NCBI GenBank assembly: GCA_937920085.1
Contig: CALETE010000040.1
Location: 1 to 64,000, forward strand
Direction of reading: 5' to 3'
Source: an uncultured Alphaproteobacteria bacterium
GTDB lineage: Bacteria; Pseudomonadota; Alphaproteobacteria; Caulobacterales; Caulobacteraceae
Length of the DNA stretch: 64,000 nt
Shown: one piece after another, positions 51,658-61,385 of the stretch
Position numbering within the stretch: the first letter of the stretch is position 1
Layout: each line of letters starts with the position of its first letter
The notes under the pieces: model-generated
Databases searched by the model: none
The model's input: the letters and a program-made list of their open reading frames with translations, nothing else
Told to the model about the DNA's origin: nothing
Position numbers and translations under genes: made by a program

Positions 51658-52874
51658 TTTTTTGCCAAGGTGTTGTGCGCGCGGCCGAGAATCTCGTCGG
51701 CATTACTCAAGAATTTTTTGACGTTACGGGCAGCCTGGCGAATCCGATGTTCGTTTTCCACGAGGCCAACCCGCACAAAGCCTTCGCCATACTCGCCAAA
51801 GCCGACGCCCGGCGCGACAGCCACACCAGCCTCTTCAATGAGCAGCTTTGAGAACAACATGGCTCCAGCTTCCCGATAGGGCTCAGGAACCGGTGCCCAG
51901 GCGAACATGGAGGCCGGTGGCGACGGAATATCCCACCCCGCCCGCTTCATGGTGGTGATCAGCGTATCCCGGCGTTTTTTGTAAATACCGCGAATTTCTT
52001 CGACGCAGTCTTGAGGCCCGTTCAAGGCTGTGGCGGCGGCCACCTGAATGGGCATGTAGGCCCCGTAGTCGAGATAGGATTTCACCCGAGCCAACGCCGA
52101 GCAGATCCGCTCATTTCCAACCACCATGCCGACCCGCCAACCGGCCATGGCATAGGTCTTGGACAGGGAATTCACCTCAACCGCGATGTCCTTAGCGCCG
52201 TCAACTTCCAGAATGGAGGGGGGCGGATTGTCGTCGAAGTAGATTTCGGAATAGGCGATATCGGAAATCACCAGGAGGCCATGCTTCTTGGCAAGGGCCA
52301 CCGCGTCCTTGTAAAAATCCAGGTCAACACACTGGGCCGTGGGATTGGAAGGATAGGACAGAATTAGGACGCTCGGCGCCGGGCTCGACTGGCGCATGGC
52401 GGCGCTGACACCGGAGAGATAGGCCTCTGGCGAAGGCGCAGGGAGATGACGGATCACGCCACCGGCCATGATGAACCCATAGGCATGGATCGGATAGGCC
52501 GGGTTCGGGCAGAGGATAACATCCCCAGGGGCCGTCAAGGCTTGGGCAAGATTAGCAAAGCCTTCCTTGGAGCCCAGGGTCGCAATGACCTCGGTGTCAG
52601 GATTGAGCTTCACGCCAAACCGGCGATCATAATAACCCGCCATAGCGCGGCGTAGACCGATAATGCCTTTAGAGGCGGAATAGCGACCGGCCTTAGGATC
52701 TCGGGCTGTTTCGATCAGCTTGGCGACGATGTGCTTGGGGGTCGGCATATCGGGATTACCCATGCCGAAATCGATAATGTCCGTGCCCTGGGCGCGCAGC
52801 CGGGCCTTAATGCGATTGACCTCTTCCAGGACATAGGGCGGGAGGCGTTTGATACGGTGAAATTCAGGAGTCAT
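51654..52874 (-). CDS. alaC: AlaC-type class I aminotransferase
   Basis: A 406-aa PLP aminotransferase of the alanine/glutamate-pyruvate type. Key segments are DIIDFGMGNPDMPTP, LGSKEGFANLAQALTAPGD, LSYPSNPTAQCVDLDFYKDA, SDIAYSEIYFDD and the PLP lysine in SLSKTYAMAGWRVGM. It lies directly upstream of hom, so it was once often named as aspartate aminotransferase; the sequence fits AlaC better. Either way it serves amino-acid supply. Confidence 0.88.
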   Translation of the reverse strand: MTPEFHRIKRLPPYVLEEVNRIKARLRAQGTDIIDFGMGNPDMPTPKHIVAKLIETARDPKAGRYSASKGIIGLRRAMAGYYDRRFGVKLNPDTEVIATLGSKEGFANLAQALTAPGDVILCPNPAYPIHAYGFIMAGGVIRHLPAPSPEAYLSGVSAAMRQSSPAPSVLILSYPSNPTAQCVDLDFYKDAVALAKKHGLLVISDIAYSEIYFDDNPPPSILEVDGAKDIAVEVNSLSKTYAMAGWRVGMVVGNERICSALARVKSYLDYGAYMPIQVAAATALNGPQDCVEEIRGIYKKRRDTLITTMKRAGWDIPSPPASMFAWAPVPEPYREAGAMLFSKLLIEEAGVAVAPGVGFGEYGEGFVRVGLVENEHRIRQAARNVKKFLSNADEILGRAHNTLAKK

Positions 52875-52988
52875 TTTTTAAGCTCAGGCCACGGGCTCCG
52901 CGGCGATTGGGAGCTGAAGTCATGCTTGCCATAGCCGCGGTTCCGGCTAACGCCAAGCGGGTTGAATGGTTTTAGCCCCCGCAAGCCC

Positions 52989-53429
52989 CTATCTTTTGGG
53001 CGGCGAGGGCGGCGTAGCTCGCCGCCGAAGTTCACGGGCGTAGGCTTCTGTCGCTGCTGTGGTTGAGGCGGCGGTGTTGAGGGCTGGCCCAGCATCACTC
53101 AGGGCCTTGGCGACGAACGACTCGGTGCCAGATAGCGTCCAGGTATTTTGAGCGGTGGCCTGCTCAAGCCTCTGCCGATCTTCCTCAGTGGCTCGTGCAG
53201 CCTGGCCCCAGGCCTTAGCAGGCCGAAGGCCTGTCGGTGCAGCGGGAATGTCGGCAAATGTGGGATAGCTGTGCTCAGCTCGGCTGATCGCCGCAACCTC
53301 TGCGGCCATGGATTTTCCGGTCGAAGCCGACTGCACAGATGTGCACGCGCTCAGCAGCAAACAGGAGGCAATCCAGGATGCCCGCCTTTTTTCGACCCGT
53401 GTCGCGAAAATTCTATTGGACGCGTTCAT
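52989..53429 (-). CDS. Hypothetical lipoprotein
   Basis: A 146-aa protein with a lipoprotein signal: WIASCLLLSACTSVQSAS, lipobox LSAC. The mature part is Ala- and Thr-rich with helical stretches (ATEEDRQRLEQATAQNTW; TAATEAYARELRRRAT). I do not recognise a family. It is upstream of, and divergent from, phaC with about 80 bp between them. An outer-membrane-attached small lipoprotein is the reasonable reading. Confidence 0.7.
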   Translation of the reverse strand: MNASNRIFATRVEKRRASWIASCLLLSACTSVQSASTGKSMAAEVAAISRAEHSYPTFADIPAAPTGLRPAKAWGQAARATEEDRQRLEQATAQNTWTLSGTESFVAKALSDAGPALNTAASTTAATEAYARELRRRATPPSPPKR

Positions 53430-53510
53430 ATCAAGACACGTCTTATGCCATGATCGCTTTCGAAGAAAGAGCGCGGACCTCGAGCGCGCTGCAAACCAAG
53501 GACAATCACC

Positions 53511-55487
53511 ATGTCTGCGCGTGACGGTAAATCAGCGAAGCCAGGCTCCACAGCGAAAAAGTCCGTTAAGGCAAAGCCTAAATCCGCTCAGGCACGAACG
53601 GCCAAGCCACGCGCTCCAAAACCTGTCGCGATTGAAGTACCAGATCCTATGCCGTCTACCGGGGCGGGGCCAAAGCCAGGCGCAGCGAACGCCTTTGACC
53701 CCCAGCGTCTTTCAGCAGAGCAGATGGAGATAGTCGAAAAGCTATCAGCAAACTTGGCAAGAGCAGCCGTCACTGCCCAGGGCGTATTTGCTGAAGCAGC
53801 CCTGAGGCAAGCTGAGCGCCCAGCCGCCCTGTCCGCAGACCCCTTCCACGTCAGCGCCGCACTAACCGACGTCATGGGACGCCTGTCGGCTCAGCCGGAG
53901 CGGCTGGTGAGAGCGCAAGCCGATCTCTTTCAGAAGTATATGGAGCTATGGCAGTCCGCCGCCCGCAGAGCGTCGGGCGAAACCGTTCCCCCGGTGGTGG
54001 AACCGGCCAAGGGCGACAAGCGCTTCCTGGACCCCGATTGGAACGAAAATCCCGTCTTTGACGTCATCAAGCAATCCTACCTGGTCACTTCCAACTGGCT
54101 CAATGCCCTTGTCTCTGGGGTGGACGATGTTGAGCCCATGACGAAGCGCCGCGTCGAGTTCTTCATGAAGATGCTGACCGACGCCTTCTCCCCTTCGAAC
54201 TTCCTCGTTTCCAATCCAGCCGCCCTTCGCGAAGCCATGGCAAGCCGGGGCGAAAGCCTTGTCAAAGGCATGGAAAACTTCGCAGAGGATTTTTCCAGAG
54301 GCGGTGGTCAACTGGCGATCAGCCAGACCGACTATGACATGTTCAAAATTGGGGAAAATGTTGCCACGGCACCAGGAAAAGTCGTTTTCCAAAATGAAAT
54401 CATCCAGTTGCTGCAGTTTTCGCCATCGACACCGCAGGTCTATGAAATCCCGCTGGTGATTTTCCCGCCATGGATCAACAAGTTCTACATTCTGGATTTA
54501 AGGCCTGAGAACTCCATGATCCGCTGGCTTACGGATCAGGGCATCACGGTGTTCGTCGCATCGTGGGTTAATCCTGACAAAGCCCTCGCCGCCAAAACCT
54601 TCGAAGATTATATGCGGGAGGGCATTTACGAGGGCACGGCAGCAGCCATGAAGCAGGCTGGGGTAGATCGTGTGAATACGGTTGGTTACTGCATTGGCGG
54701 GACCCTGCTCTCCTCCACCCTCGCCCACATGGCAGCCAAGGGTGATGATCGCATTCAATCGGCAACCTTCTTTGCCGCCCAGCAGGATTTTTCCGAAGCC
54801 GGTGATCTCCTGCTGTTCACCAATGAAGACTGGCTAAAAGACCTTGAGAAAATGATGGACGCCGAAGGTGGCGTGCTGCGCGGCCAGTCCATGGCCGATA
54901 CCTTCAATATGCTGAGGTCCAACGATCTGATTTGGTCGTTCTTCGTCAATAACTACTTGATGGGTAAGGAGCCCAAACCCTTCGACCTGCTGTTCTGGAA
55001 TTCTGACCAGACCCGCATGCCTAAGGCGCTGCATCTGTTCTATCTACGCAAGTTTTATGGGGAAAACGCCCTCGCAAAGGGCGAGCTGATGATGGATGGG
55101 GTTAAGCTTGACCTCTCCACGGTAAAGACACCTGTCTATGTTCAATCCTCCAAGGAGGATCACATCGCCCCGGCGCGCTCCGTCTATCGCGGTGCCAAGC
55201 TGTTTGGCGGACCTGTGACCTTTACCCTAGCAGGATCAGGCCATATCGCCGGCGTCATCAATGCGCCCGTCGCAAAGAAGTATCAGCACTGGACCAATGC
55301 GAGCCTGCCTGACAGCGTCGAAGCCTGGATGGCCGATGCCGTGGAAACTCCTGGATCCTGGTGGCCACACTGGGCGGCCTGGCTACAGGAGAGATCAGGT
55401 CAGATGGTCGCCGCAAGAGACCCGGCAATGGGGCCCCTAAAGCCTCTGGAAGATGCGCCAGGGTCCTATGTGAAGGTTACGTCTTAG
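53511..55487 (+). CDS. phaC: Poly(3-hydroxyalkanoate) synthase, class I
   Basis: A 658-aa polymerase that builds PHA granules from hydroxyacyl-CoA. The nucleophile Cys394 lies in the lipase-like box GYCIGGT; the Asp in SSKEDHIAP and the His in GSGHIAGVIN complete the triad. N-terminal PhaC_N domain (FDVIKQSYLVTSNWLNALV) is present. The first 55 residues form an extra Lys/Ala/Pro-rich extension (KSVKAKPKSAQARTAK). No phaA, phaB or phasin gene is adjacent here. Confidence 0.95.
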   Translation: MSARDGKSAKPGSTAKKSVKAKPKSAQARTAKPRAPKPVAIEVPDPMPSTGAGPKPGAANAFDPQRLSAEQMEIVEKLSANLARAAVTAQGVFAEAALRQAERPAALSADPFHVSAALTDVMGRLSAQPERLVRAQADLFQKYMELWQSAARRASGETVPPVVEPAKGDKRFLDPDWNENPVFDVIKQSYLVTSNWLNALVSGVDDVEPMTKRRVEFFMKMLTDAFSPSNFLVSNPAALREAMASRGESLVKGMENFAEDFSRGGGQLAISQTDYDMFKIGENVATAPGKVVFQNEIIQLLQFSPSTPQVYEIPLVIFPPWINKFYILDLRPENSMIRWLTDQGITVFVASWVNPDKALAAKTFEDYMREGIYEGTAAAMKQAGVDRVNTVGYCIGGTLLSSTLAHMAAKGDDRIQSATFFAAQQDFSEAGDLLLFTNEDWLKDLEKMMDAEGGVLRGQSMADTFNMLRSNDLIWSFFVNNYLMGKEPKPFDLLFWNSDQTRMPKALHLFYLRKFYGENALAKGELMMDGVKLDLSTVKTPVYVQSSKEDHIAPARSVYRGAKLFGGPVTFTLAGSGHIAGVINAPVAKKYQHWTNASLPDSVEAWMADAVETPGSWWPHWAAWLQERSGQMVAARDPAMGPLKPLEDAPGSYVKVTS

Positions 55488-56346
55488 ACCTAAAGACCAG
55501 CAGCCGGATAAAGACCACTATGGCACCGATGGGGGCGGTCGTGTGCACCATCCAGGGCGAGAGCGGGGATGGTCCACGCTCAAAGCCAAACCCGAAGAGG
55601 GTGAGTTGATCGGCAATCCACCGGATCGAGCCTAACCGCCAATCCATCCATGCTGCGCCGACCCCCACAAAGGCTCCCAGCATCCAGAGCAATCTCCAGG
55701 GTAAACGCCGAGCCCACAGGGCCTGAAGCATGGCGGCGATCATGAAGATTGGCGTGGCGACGGTCGCGGCAAAAAAGGCCCATTGGCCGAGTGACTTCTT
55801 GGGCCCGAAAAAGTGTGTTTCCGCATCGTCCTGAGCCGTCACTTCGATCGCCGTAATCGATAACAGCTTGAAGACCTTGCCGACCTTGTAAGGCCTAACA
55901 TTCGGTTCGGATTTCGGGGGCTCAAGACGTTCGATACGGTCCACAGGGGTGGGACGCCCTCGGATAGGATCATAGACGCGACGCCAGCCATTTTGTTCGA
56001 CCTGGAGATCTATGACCAAGCGCTTTGCGGGAAAGGTATAGAGGTAGCTGAGGTTAGACCTGTCCCAATGCCCCTTCACGACCGTCTTGTCTGACGAAAT
56101 AAGTTTGATGGACCAGGGCGGATCAACGGGAAATACAGCCCTAGCCTCTTCAATCCTCTGGGCGTGAGCTGGGTCTGCGAAGAATGCCGGCGCAAGACTG
56201 CGATCAATCGCGGGCCAGTCGGCGCGCTGAATTGCGTCAATGGTCGTACGACCCATGCGATCGGCGTCCAGGTCGGCTGCCGGCAGCGCACAAGCGCTCA
56301 GAAACAGCAGAAGGCCCGCAAACCCTAACCACCTTGTCCGCCGCAC
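55477..56346 (-). CDS. Hypothetical membrane lipoprotein
   Basis: A 289-aa protein not recognised as a named family. It starts at a GTG (56346) with AAAGGG upstream and has a lipoprotein signal (LGFAGLLLFLSAC). A soluble periplasmic domain of about 170 residues has strands such as LISSDKTVVKGHWDRSNLSY and RLVIDLQVEQNGWRRVYDP. Residues about 180-285 then carry three hydrophobic segments (FFAATVATPIFMIAAMLQAL; LLWMLGAFVGVGAAW; APIGAIVVFIRLLVF). It converges with phaC, overlapping by 11 bp. Function unknown. Confidence 0.7.
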   Translation of the reverse strand: MRRTRWLGFAGLLLFLSACALPAADLDADRMGRTTIDAIQRADWPAIDRSLAPAFFADPAHAQRIEEARAVFPVDPPWSIKLISSDKTVVKGHWDRSNLSYLYTFPAKRLVIDLQVEQNGWRRVYDPIRGRPTPVDRIERLEPPKSEPNVRPYKVGKVFKLLSITAIEVTAQDDAETHFFGPKKSLGQWAFFAATVATPIFMIAAMLQALWARRLPWRLLWMLGAFVGVGAAWMDWRLGSIRWIADQLTLFGFGFERGPSPLSPWMVHTTAPIGAIVVFIRLLVFRSKT

Positions 56347-56404
56347 TTTTAACCCTTTCTGGCACTCGCCGGCGGAACCTAGTGACGGCGCGCCCTCAGA
56401 GCAA

Positions 56405-56902
56405 TCAGGCGGGAACAAACTTCAGGGCGACGCCATTGCTGCAATAGCGCAAACCGGTCGGACGCGGGCCATCATTAAACAGGTGGCCATGATGCCCAAG
56501 GCAGCGGGCACAGTGATATTCCGTCCTCGGGATCCCGATGGCAAAATCGGTCTTTGTCCCCAGCGCGCCCTTGATAGCCATAAAGAAACTCGGCCAGCCC
56601 GTGCCGCTGTCATACTTTGCGTCGGACTTAAACAGGGGCAGATCGCAGCCAAGGCAAACAAAAGTTCCTTTGCGATGCTCATTCAAAAGCGGGCTTGTGC
56701 CCGGGCGCTCTGTATTTTCGTGGCGCAGGACGCCATAGGCTGCGGCGGGCAATCGCTTCTGCCACTCCGCATCGGAAAGTTTACGCCATGGAGAGGCCGC
56801 AAGGGCATCGGCGGCCAGGGCAGTTAGAGGCGATAAGGTTGCGCCAAAAACAGCGGAACTGATCAAGAAGCCTCGGCGGCTCAAGGGGGCATTAATTTTC
56901 AT
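56405..56902 (-). CDS. msrB: Tat-exported methionine-R-sulfoxide reductase
   Basis: A 165-aa MsrB that repairs methionine-R-sulfoxide. The catalytic Cys154 lies in RYCSNGVAL. The zinc Cys pairs C83/C86 and C131/C134 are complete. A twin-arginine signal SRRGFLISSAVFG at residues 8-20 indicates export in folded, zinc-loaded form; usual MsrB proteins are cytosolic. Upstream ATG at 56920 would add six residues. It follows the GNAT and argC genes in the same direction after a 39-bp gap. Confidence 0.9.
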   Translation of the reverse strand: MKINAPLSRRGFLISSAVFGATLSPLTALAADALAASPWRKLSDAEWQKRLPAAAYGVLRHENTERPGTSPLLNEHRKGTFVCLGCDLPLFKSDAKYDSGTGWPSFFMAIKGALGTKTDFAIGIPRTEYHCARCLGHHGHLFNDGPRPTGLRYCSNGVALKFVPA

Positions 56903-56941
56903 AGCCCTAACTTCGCCCAATGCGATGCCAGGTTACAAGGC

Positions 56942-57394
56942 TTAAGCCTCTATTTTGGCAGCCCGTCGAAAATATCGCACATCAGGTGTCTTCTCTTCAT
57001 TGCCCTGACCATCGGTGAAGGCTTCGGCACGGAAGCCATATTGCTCGTAAAAGGCTCTGGCACGGGTGTTTTGTTGAAAGGTCCAGAGGCGTCTCTCCCC
57101 GCCATCCTTCAGGGCCTGTGCCAGCAGGGCTGAGCCTAGGCCTTTTCCCTGATGGTCTGGATCTATGTAGAGGTGATCGATCCAGCCCTTATGAAAGCCG
57201 ATATAGCCCACGACCTCGCCCCCGATCTCCGCAACCCAAACCACGTTTGAAGGCAAGAACTTGTTCTGCATGAACCAGAGGTCCTCCTCCGGCGTATGCA
57301 ACTCCGGCAGAAAGCTCAGGGATATCCGCATAGCTCGCCTATGAACCCTGGCCAGGGCTGCCGCGTCTCCTAAGCTGGCTAGCCGCAGGCTCAA
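56942..57394 (-). CDS. GNAT family N-acetyltransferase
   Basis: A 150-aa acetyl-CoA-dependent acetyltransferase. The A motif IDPDHQGKGLGSALLAQAL and the B motif TRARAFYEQYGFRAEAFT are standard; the substrate is not predictable. The start is a TTG that overlaps the argC stop as TTGA, so translation is coupled with argC. It could acetylate an amino group of an amino acid, peptide or antibiotic. Confidence 0.85.
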   Translation of the reverse strand: MSLRLASLGDAAALARVHRRAMRISLSFLPELHTPEEDLWFMQNKFLPSNVVWVAEIGGEVVGYIGFHKGWIDHLYIDPDHQGKGLGSALLAQALKDGGERRLWTFQQNTRARAFYEQYGFRAEAFTDGQGNEEKTPDVRYFRRAAKIEA

Positions 57395-58368
57395 AGGCCC
57401 TCGGTCTCGGCCAGCCCCAGCATAAGGTTCAGGTTCTGCACCGCCGCGCCCGAAGCGCCCTTACCCAGATTGTCGAGCACCGCGACGAGACGAACCTGTT
57501 GACGCTCAACATTGCCAAAGACGTAGAGCTTCATCTGATTTGTGTTCCGCAGGGCCTCAGGATCAAGTTCGGGCACATAGCCCCCGGCTCCCGCCCTAGC
57601 CTGCTGAAGGCGCTCGCATTCCGAGGCGCTTGCAACCGAAATAAAGGCTTCGCGGTCATAGGCCTTGGCAAGATGATCGCGCAGGTCACCCGGCTTGGGT
57701 TTGTCATTGAGCGCCCAAAGGTGGAGCGGGACCTCAACAATCATGCCCTGGGCAAAGCGCCCGACAGATGGGGCGAAGACGGGCGGATGAGATATTCCAG
57801 AATAGCTCTGCATTTCTGCCAGATGCTTGTGAACCAGGGTCAGACCATAGGGCCTAAAGGCGTCCTGTGTCCCAGATGTGGGCGATGTTTCGAACTCCTC
57901 AATCAGTCCCTTGCCACCCCCGGAATATCCAGAAATCGCGTTCAGGGTGACGGGATAATCCTCAGGGATGAAACCCGCCGTCACCAAGGGCCGCATCAAG
58001 GCGATGAATCCCGTGGGATAGCAGCCGGGGTTACTGACCCGGCTTGAGGACCGAATGGCCGCGCGCTGGTCGGCATCCATTTCGGGAAAGCCATAGGTCC
58101 AGCCAGACGCAACACGATAGGCTGTTGAGGCGTCAATGACCTTGACCTTGCTCGAGGTGATCAGGCTGACGGCCTCCTTGGACGCGGCATCGGGCAGGCA
58201 GAGCACGACAGCGTCGGCCGTATTCAGCAATTCGGCCCGAGCTTCTGGGTCCTTGCGTTTGTTAGGATCGATGGAGAGAATCTGTAGATCGGACCGCCCA
58301 GCCAGGCGTTCCCGGATCTGTAGGCCCGTCGTACCCGCCTCGCCGTCAATGAATACCGTAGGGGTCAT
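57391..58368 (-). CDS. argC: N-acetyl-gamma-glutamyl-phosphate reductase (short form)
   Basis: A 325-aa NADPH enzyme of arginine synthesis. Motifs are FIDGEAGTTGLQIRERL, the catalytic Cys in SNPGCYPTGF, AISGYSGGGKGLIEEFE and GMIVEVPLHL. The length is of the shorter class II-type AGPR. The ATG at 58368 has GAGG at fair spacing. The gene follows rpsI, but a strong terminator separates them. Confidence 0.93.
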   Translation of the reverse strand: MTPTVFIDGEAGTTGLQIRERLAGRSDLQILSIDPNKRKDPEARAELLNTADAVVLCLPDAASKEAVSLITSSKVKVIDASTAYRVASGWTYGFPEMDADQRAAIRSSSRVSNPGCYPTGFIALMRPLVTAGFIPEDYPVTLNAISGYSGGGKGLIEEFETSPTSGTQDAFRPYGLTLVHKHLAEMQSYSGISHPPVFAPSVGRFAQGMIVEVPLHLWALNDKPKPGDLRDHLAKAYDREAFISVASASECERLQQARAGAGGYVPELDPEALRNTNQMKLYVFGNVERQQVRLVAVLDNLGKGASGAAVQNLNLMLGLAETEGL

Positions 58369-58393
58369 GATCTCGTCCTCACTATCGACCACC

Positions 58394-58430
58394 AAAGAAA
58401 AAGGGCGCCTCGGTTTCCCGAAGCGCCCTT
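58394..58430 (-). terminator. Rho-independent terminator of the rplM-rpsI operon
   Basis: On the minus strand AAGGGCGC and GCGCCCTT bracket a short loop and are followed by TTTTTCTTT. Location is 25 bp after the rpsI stop. Confidence 0.9.
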
Positions 58431-58455
58431 GTCCTGCACGAAATCTCGCGCGGCT

Positions 58456-58941
58456 TTAGCGCTTCGAGAACTGGAAGCTGCGGCGGGCCTTAGCCTTGCC
58501 GTACTTCTTACGCTCAACAACCCGGCTGTCGCGGGTCAGGAAGCCATGGGGCTTCAGAACCGGGCGCAATTCAGGTTCGAAATAGGTCAAGGCCTTGGAC
58601 AAACCGTGGCGGATGGCGCCAGCTTGCCCCGACAGGCCAGAGCCCTGGACAGATACGACAACATCGAATTGGCCGAGGCGGTCGGTCACCTCAAGGGGCT
58701 GGGCAATCATCATGCGCAGAACTGGACGGGCGAAATACACCGTCTGGTCGCGGCCATTGACTGTGATTTGGCCCTTACCCGGCTTGATCCACACCTTGGC
58801 AATCGCGTTCTTACGCTTGCCGGTGGCATAGGAACGACCCTGAGCATCGACCTTACGGACGTGGACGACGGCGTCGGGTTGCGGGTTGGACGATATGCTC
58901 TGCAGAGCGTCGAAACCAGTGGGAGCGGGAGCGTCGGTCAT
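58456..58941 (-). CDS. rpsI: 30S ribosomal protein S9
   Basis: A 161-aa S9 with an N-terminal extension of about 30 residues compared with the E. coli protein, typical of alphaproteobacteria. The core [39 protein letters not shown] and the conserved tail [11 protein letters not shown] are intact. It follows rplM by 5 bp and shares its promoter. Confidence 0.97.
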   Translation of the reverse strand: MTDAPAPTGFDALQSISSNPQPDAVVHVRKVDAQGRSYATGKRKNAIAKVWIKPGKGQITVNGRDQTVYFARPVLRMMIAQPLEVTDRLGQFDVVVSVQGSGLSGQAGAIRHGLSKALTYFEPELRPVLKPHGFLTRDSRVVERKKYGKAKARRSFQFSKR

Positions 58942-58946
58942 CTGTC

Positions 58947-59420
58947 TTACTTGCTCCGGACGTTCTTCGTGTTCATGGACGCGAAGGCGATGGTCTCAGG
59001 GTTCTGTGCTTCGTGAGGATGCTCAGACGTGCTGTAGATGCGCAGGTGTGTCATTTGCTTGCGCGCCAAGGGACTTTCCTTAGGCAGCATGCGTTCAACA
59101 GCCTTTTCAAGGATGCGCTCTGGGAACTTACCGCCGAGGATCTTATCGGCCGTGCGTTCCTTGATGCCGCCCGGATGACCGGTGTGCCAGTAGTAGATCT
59201 TGTCGGTCAGCTTCTTGCCGGTGAACTTCACCTTGTCAGCGTTGAGGACCACAACGAAATCCCCGCAGTCAACATTGGGGGTGTAGTCAGGCCGATGCTT
59301 GCCGCGAAGACGCATGGCAATGAAAGACGCAAGGCGGCCGACCACGGCGTTCTCAGCGTCGATCACAATCCACTTCTTCTCGACGTCGGCGGGCTTCAGA
59401 GAAGCCGTCGTCTTCATCAT
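58947..59420 (-). CDS. rplM: 50S ribosomal protein L13
   Basis: A 157-aa L13. Signature [35 protein letters not shown] and [18 protein letters not shown] are typical, as is [17 protein letters not shown]. Tandem ATGs at 59420 and 59417 leave the exact start open by one codon. It leads the rplM-rpsI operon. Confidence 0.97.
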   Translation of the reverse strand: MMKTTASLKPADVEKKWIVIDAENAVVGRLASFIAMRLRGKHRPDYTPNVDCGDFVVVLNADKVKFTGKKLTDKIYYWHTGHPGGIKERTADKILGGKFPERILEKAVERMLPKESPLARKQMTHLRIYSTSEHPHEAQNPETIAFASMNTKNVRSK

Positions 59421-59474
59421 AGGAGCAATCCATAGGTTAGGTTCGCAAGCGACGCCCGCGAAGAGAGGCCGGGC

Positions 59475-59502
59475 AAGTAAGGCATGGGCACAAGCCTGTC
59501 AA
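59475..59502 (-). promoter_or_regulatory. Promoter of rplM-rpsI
   Basis: A perfect TTGACA -35 (59502-59497), a 16-bp spacer and TTACTT as -10 (59480-59475) lie about 55-80 bp upstream of the rplM start, as expected for a strong housekeeping promoter. Confidence 0.55.
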
Positions 59503-59578
59503 CACAAGTTGCGGCAAAAGTTCGGAAAAGCCTTGTAGCATAAGGGTTTTATCGAAGAGGTAATATGATACCGCGACT

Positions 59579-60610
59579 TCAGAGACGCCTTACACGCCAG
59601 GCAAATCCAGTGGCCAAGCATAGAACAAAGGCTGCCGTAATCTGATGCACCATACCTAGCACTAAGGGCACATGGGTCATCAAGGTGGCGACACCCAGTA
59701 GCGCTTGGACCACAACCCCCAAGGCCACGGCCAGGCCGACAACCTTCGCGCCGATTGGCAAAAAGGAAGATCGGCTAGCGCCCCATCCCATAAGACAGGC
59801 GGTGACTAATAGAACATAGGCCCCCAGCCTGTGGTGCAACTGAACTGCAGCCTGACTATGGGCCAGGGTCGACCAAAGGTCTGATCCCGCATAGCCCTCT
59901 GGGAACAGCCGACCATTCATCAGCGGCCAATCGTTGAAGACCAGTCCGGCATCATTGCCGGCGACGAGGGCTCCAAGCAGCACCTGAACATAGACCATGC
60001 CCAGCAAAATCAGGGTACCTCTGCGCCAAGGCCCCGGGGCCTCAACCCGCGACGCACCCGCCGCCGCTTCAAGGGCAGTCCAGACCAAACAAGCCAATAG
60101 GATGAAGGCCAGACCCAGATGGGTCATTAGGCGCTCAGGGGCGACCGAGACCCGCCCAGTCAGGCCGCTGGCGACCATCCACCATCCGACGATCCCTTGC
60201 AGGCCTCCGAGGCCCAGAAGGGCCACGCAACGCCAAATCAATCGTTTCGGCAGTTCCTTGCGGATGAGAAACCAGACCAGAGGCAAGGCGAAGGCGAGAC
60301 CAACCAATCTGCCTAACAGCCGATGGGACCACTCCCACCAGTAAATAACCTTGAAGGCCTCCAGGCCCATGCCACGGTTGAGCTGAACATATTGCGGGAT
60401 CTGTTTGTACTTGGCGAACTCAGTTGCCCAATCGGCGGCGTTAAGCGGGGGAATGGACCCAGTCACCGGACGCCATTGGGTAATCGATAGCCCAGAGTCG
60501 GTTAGTCGCGTGGCGCCACCTACGACCACCATGGCCAAGACCAGTGCTGCGACGATAAACAGCCAAACAGACACCGCGGCAGATCGGTCAGAACGAAGAA
60601 ACGAAGTCAT
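59579..60610 (-). CDS. ctaA: Heme A synthase (CtaA/COX15)
   Basis: A 343-aa membrane enzyme that converts heme O to heme A for cytochrome c oxidase. About eight hydrophobic helices are seen. Conserved features are [39 protein letters not shown] heme-ligand segment (here [15 protein letters not shown]), the His in [23 protein letters not shown] [11 protein letters not shown], and [13 protein letters not shown] single gene, away from other cta genes. Confidence 0.94.
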   Translation of the reverse strand: MTSFLRSDRSAAVSVWLFIVAALVLAMVVVGGATRLTDSGLSITQWRPVTGSIPPLNAADWATEFAKYKQIPQYVQLNRGMGLEAFKVIYWWEWSHRLLGRLVGLAFALPLVWFLIRKELPKRLIWRCVALLGLGGLQGIVGWWMVASGLTGRVSVAPERLMTHLGLAFILLACLVWTALEAAAGASRVEAPGPWRRGTLILLGMVYVQVLLGALVAGNDAGLVFNDWPLMNGRLFPEGYAGSDLWSTLAHSQAAVQLHHRLGAYVLLVTACLMGWGASRSSFLPIGAKVVGLAVALGVVVQALLGVATLMTHVPLVLGMVHQITAAFVLCLATGFAWRVRRL

Positions 60611-60760
60611 GGGCCTGTACGCACCAAAACGCGGGAAAATGCCCGAAATTTTCTCCGGGCGGGTCTAGTCGAGAACGCATAGCGCGTCCACGGTTCGTTC
60701 GTCGTGTTGGCAGACATTCTGCCGAACCCCGCGACGACAGCTCGGTTAAGGGAAAGTCTG

Positions 60761-61012
60761 ATGGTGAGCGACCAAGGCCCCTTCGGCATATTGGCGATCG
60801 GCCTCATTTCTGGCTGGGTCGCACAGCGCGTTGTGGACAAGAGACTCAGGCTTTGGAACTGCCTGCTTCTGGGCGCACTTGGCGCAGTCGCGGGAGCTCA
60901 GCTTACTAGCATTCTTGGCTTGGCATTTTCTGGGCCCCTAGGAACCCTGGCGCTCTCGACAATCGGGTCGACATTTTTGCTCGCCATTTATGTCCTTTTG
61001 CGCCGTGGCTGA
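60761..61012 (+). CDS. GlsB/YeaQ/YmgE-family membrane protein
   Basis: An 83-aa small membrane protein of the transglycosylase-associated (YeaQ) type: GPFGILAIGLISGWVAQRVV is followed by LLLGALGAVAGAQL and a third hydrophobic stretch FLLAIYVLLRR. These proteins are often induced in general stress; the biochemical role is unclear. AAGGGAAAG precedes the ATG at 60761. The next gene starts 34 bp after its stop. Confidence 0.75.
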   Translation: MVSDQGPFGILAIGLISGWVAQRVVDKRLRLWNCLLLGALGAVAGAQLTSILGLAFSGPLGTLALSTIGSTFLLAIYVLLRRG

Positions 61013-61046
61013 TGACGACGGACAGGCGAGGTCCTATAGCGATCCC

Positions 61047-61244
61047 ATGAACGCTCGATTGAGAAAACTCGTGGGAAGCTTCGGCCTTGTGGCCTTCATC
61101 GCGGCCTATGTTTGGGCTGTGCTGGCGGTTTCAGAACATCTGCCAGACAACACCACGATCAAGCTTATCTATTTTGCGATCACGGGCATGGCCTGGGGCG
61201 TGCCAATTCTCCCCCTGATCAGCTGGATGAACCGCGGCCGCTAA
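61047..61244 (+). CDS. DUF2842 small membrane protein
   Basis: A 65-aa protein with two hydrophobic segments (SFGLVAFIAAYVWAVLAV and IYFAITGMAWGVPILPLISW), a pattern matching DUF2842, and the conserved end WMNRGR. Known only as an alphaproteobacterial small membrane protein of no assigned role. It is probably co-transcribed with the upstream YeaQ-like gene. Confidence 0.75.
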   Translation: MNARLRKLVGSFGLVAFIAAYVWAVLAVSEHLPDNTTIKLIYFAITGMAWGVPILPLISWMNRGR

Positions 61245-61258
61245 GGGGAATTCGCCGA

Positions 61259-61335
<77 letters not shown>

Positions 61336-61385
61336 ACATCGGCGAGCGGCCCTTCTAACGGCTTGCCCGGCGCGGGCAAGTGATT

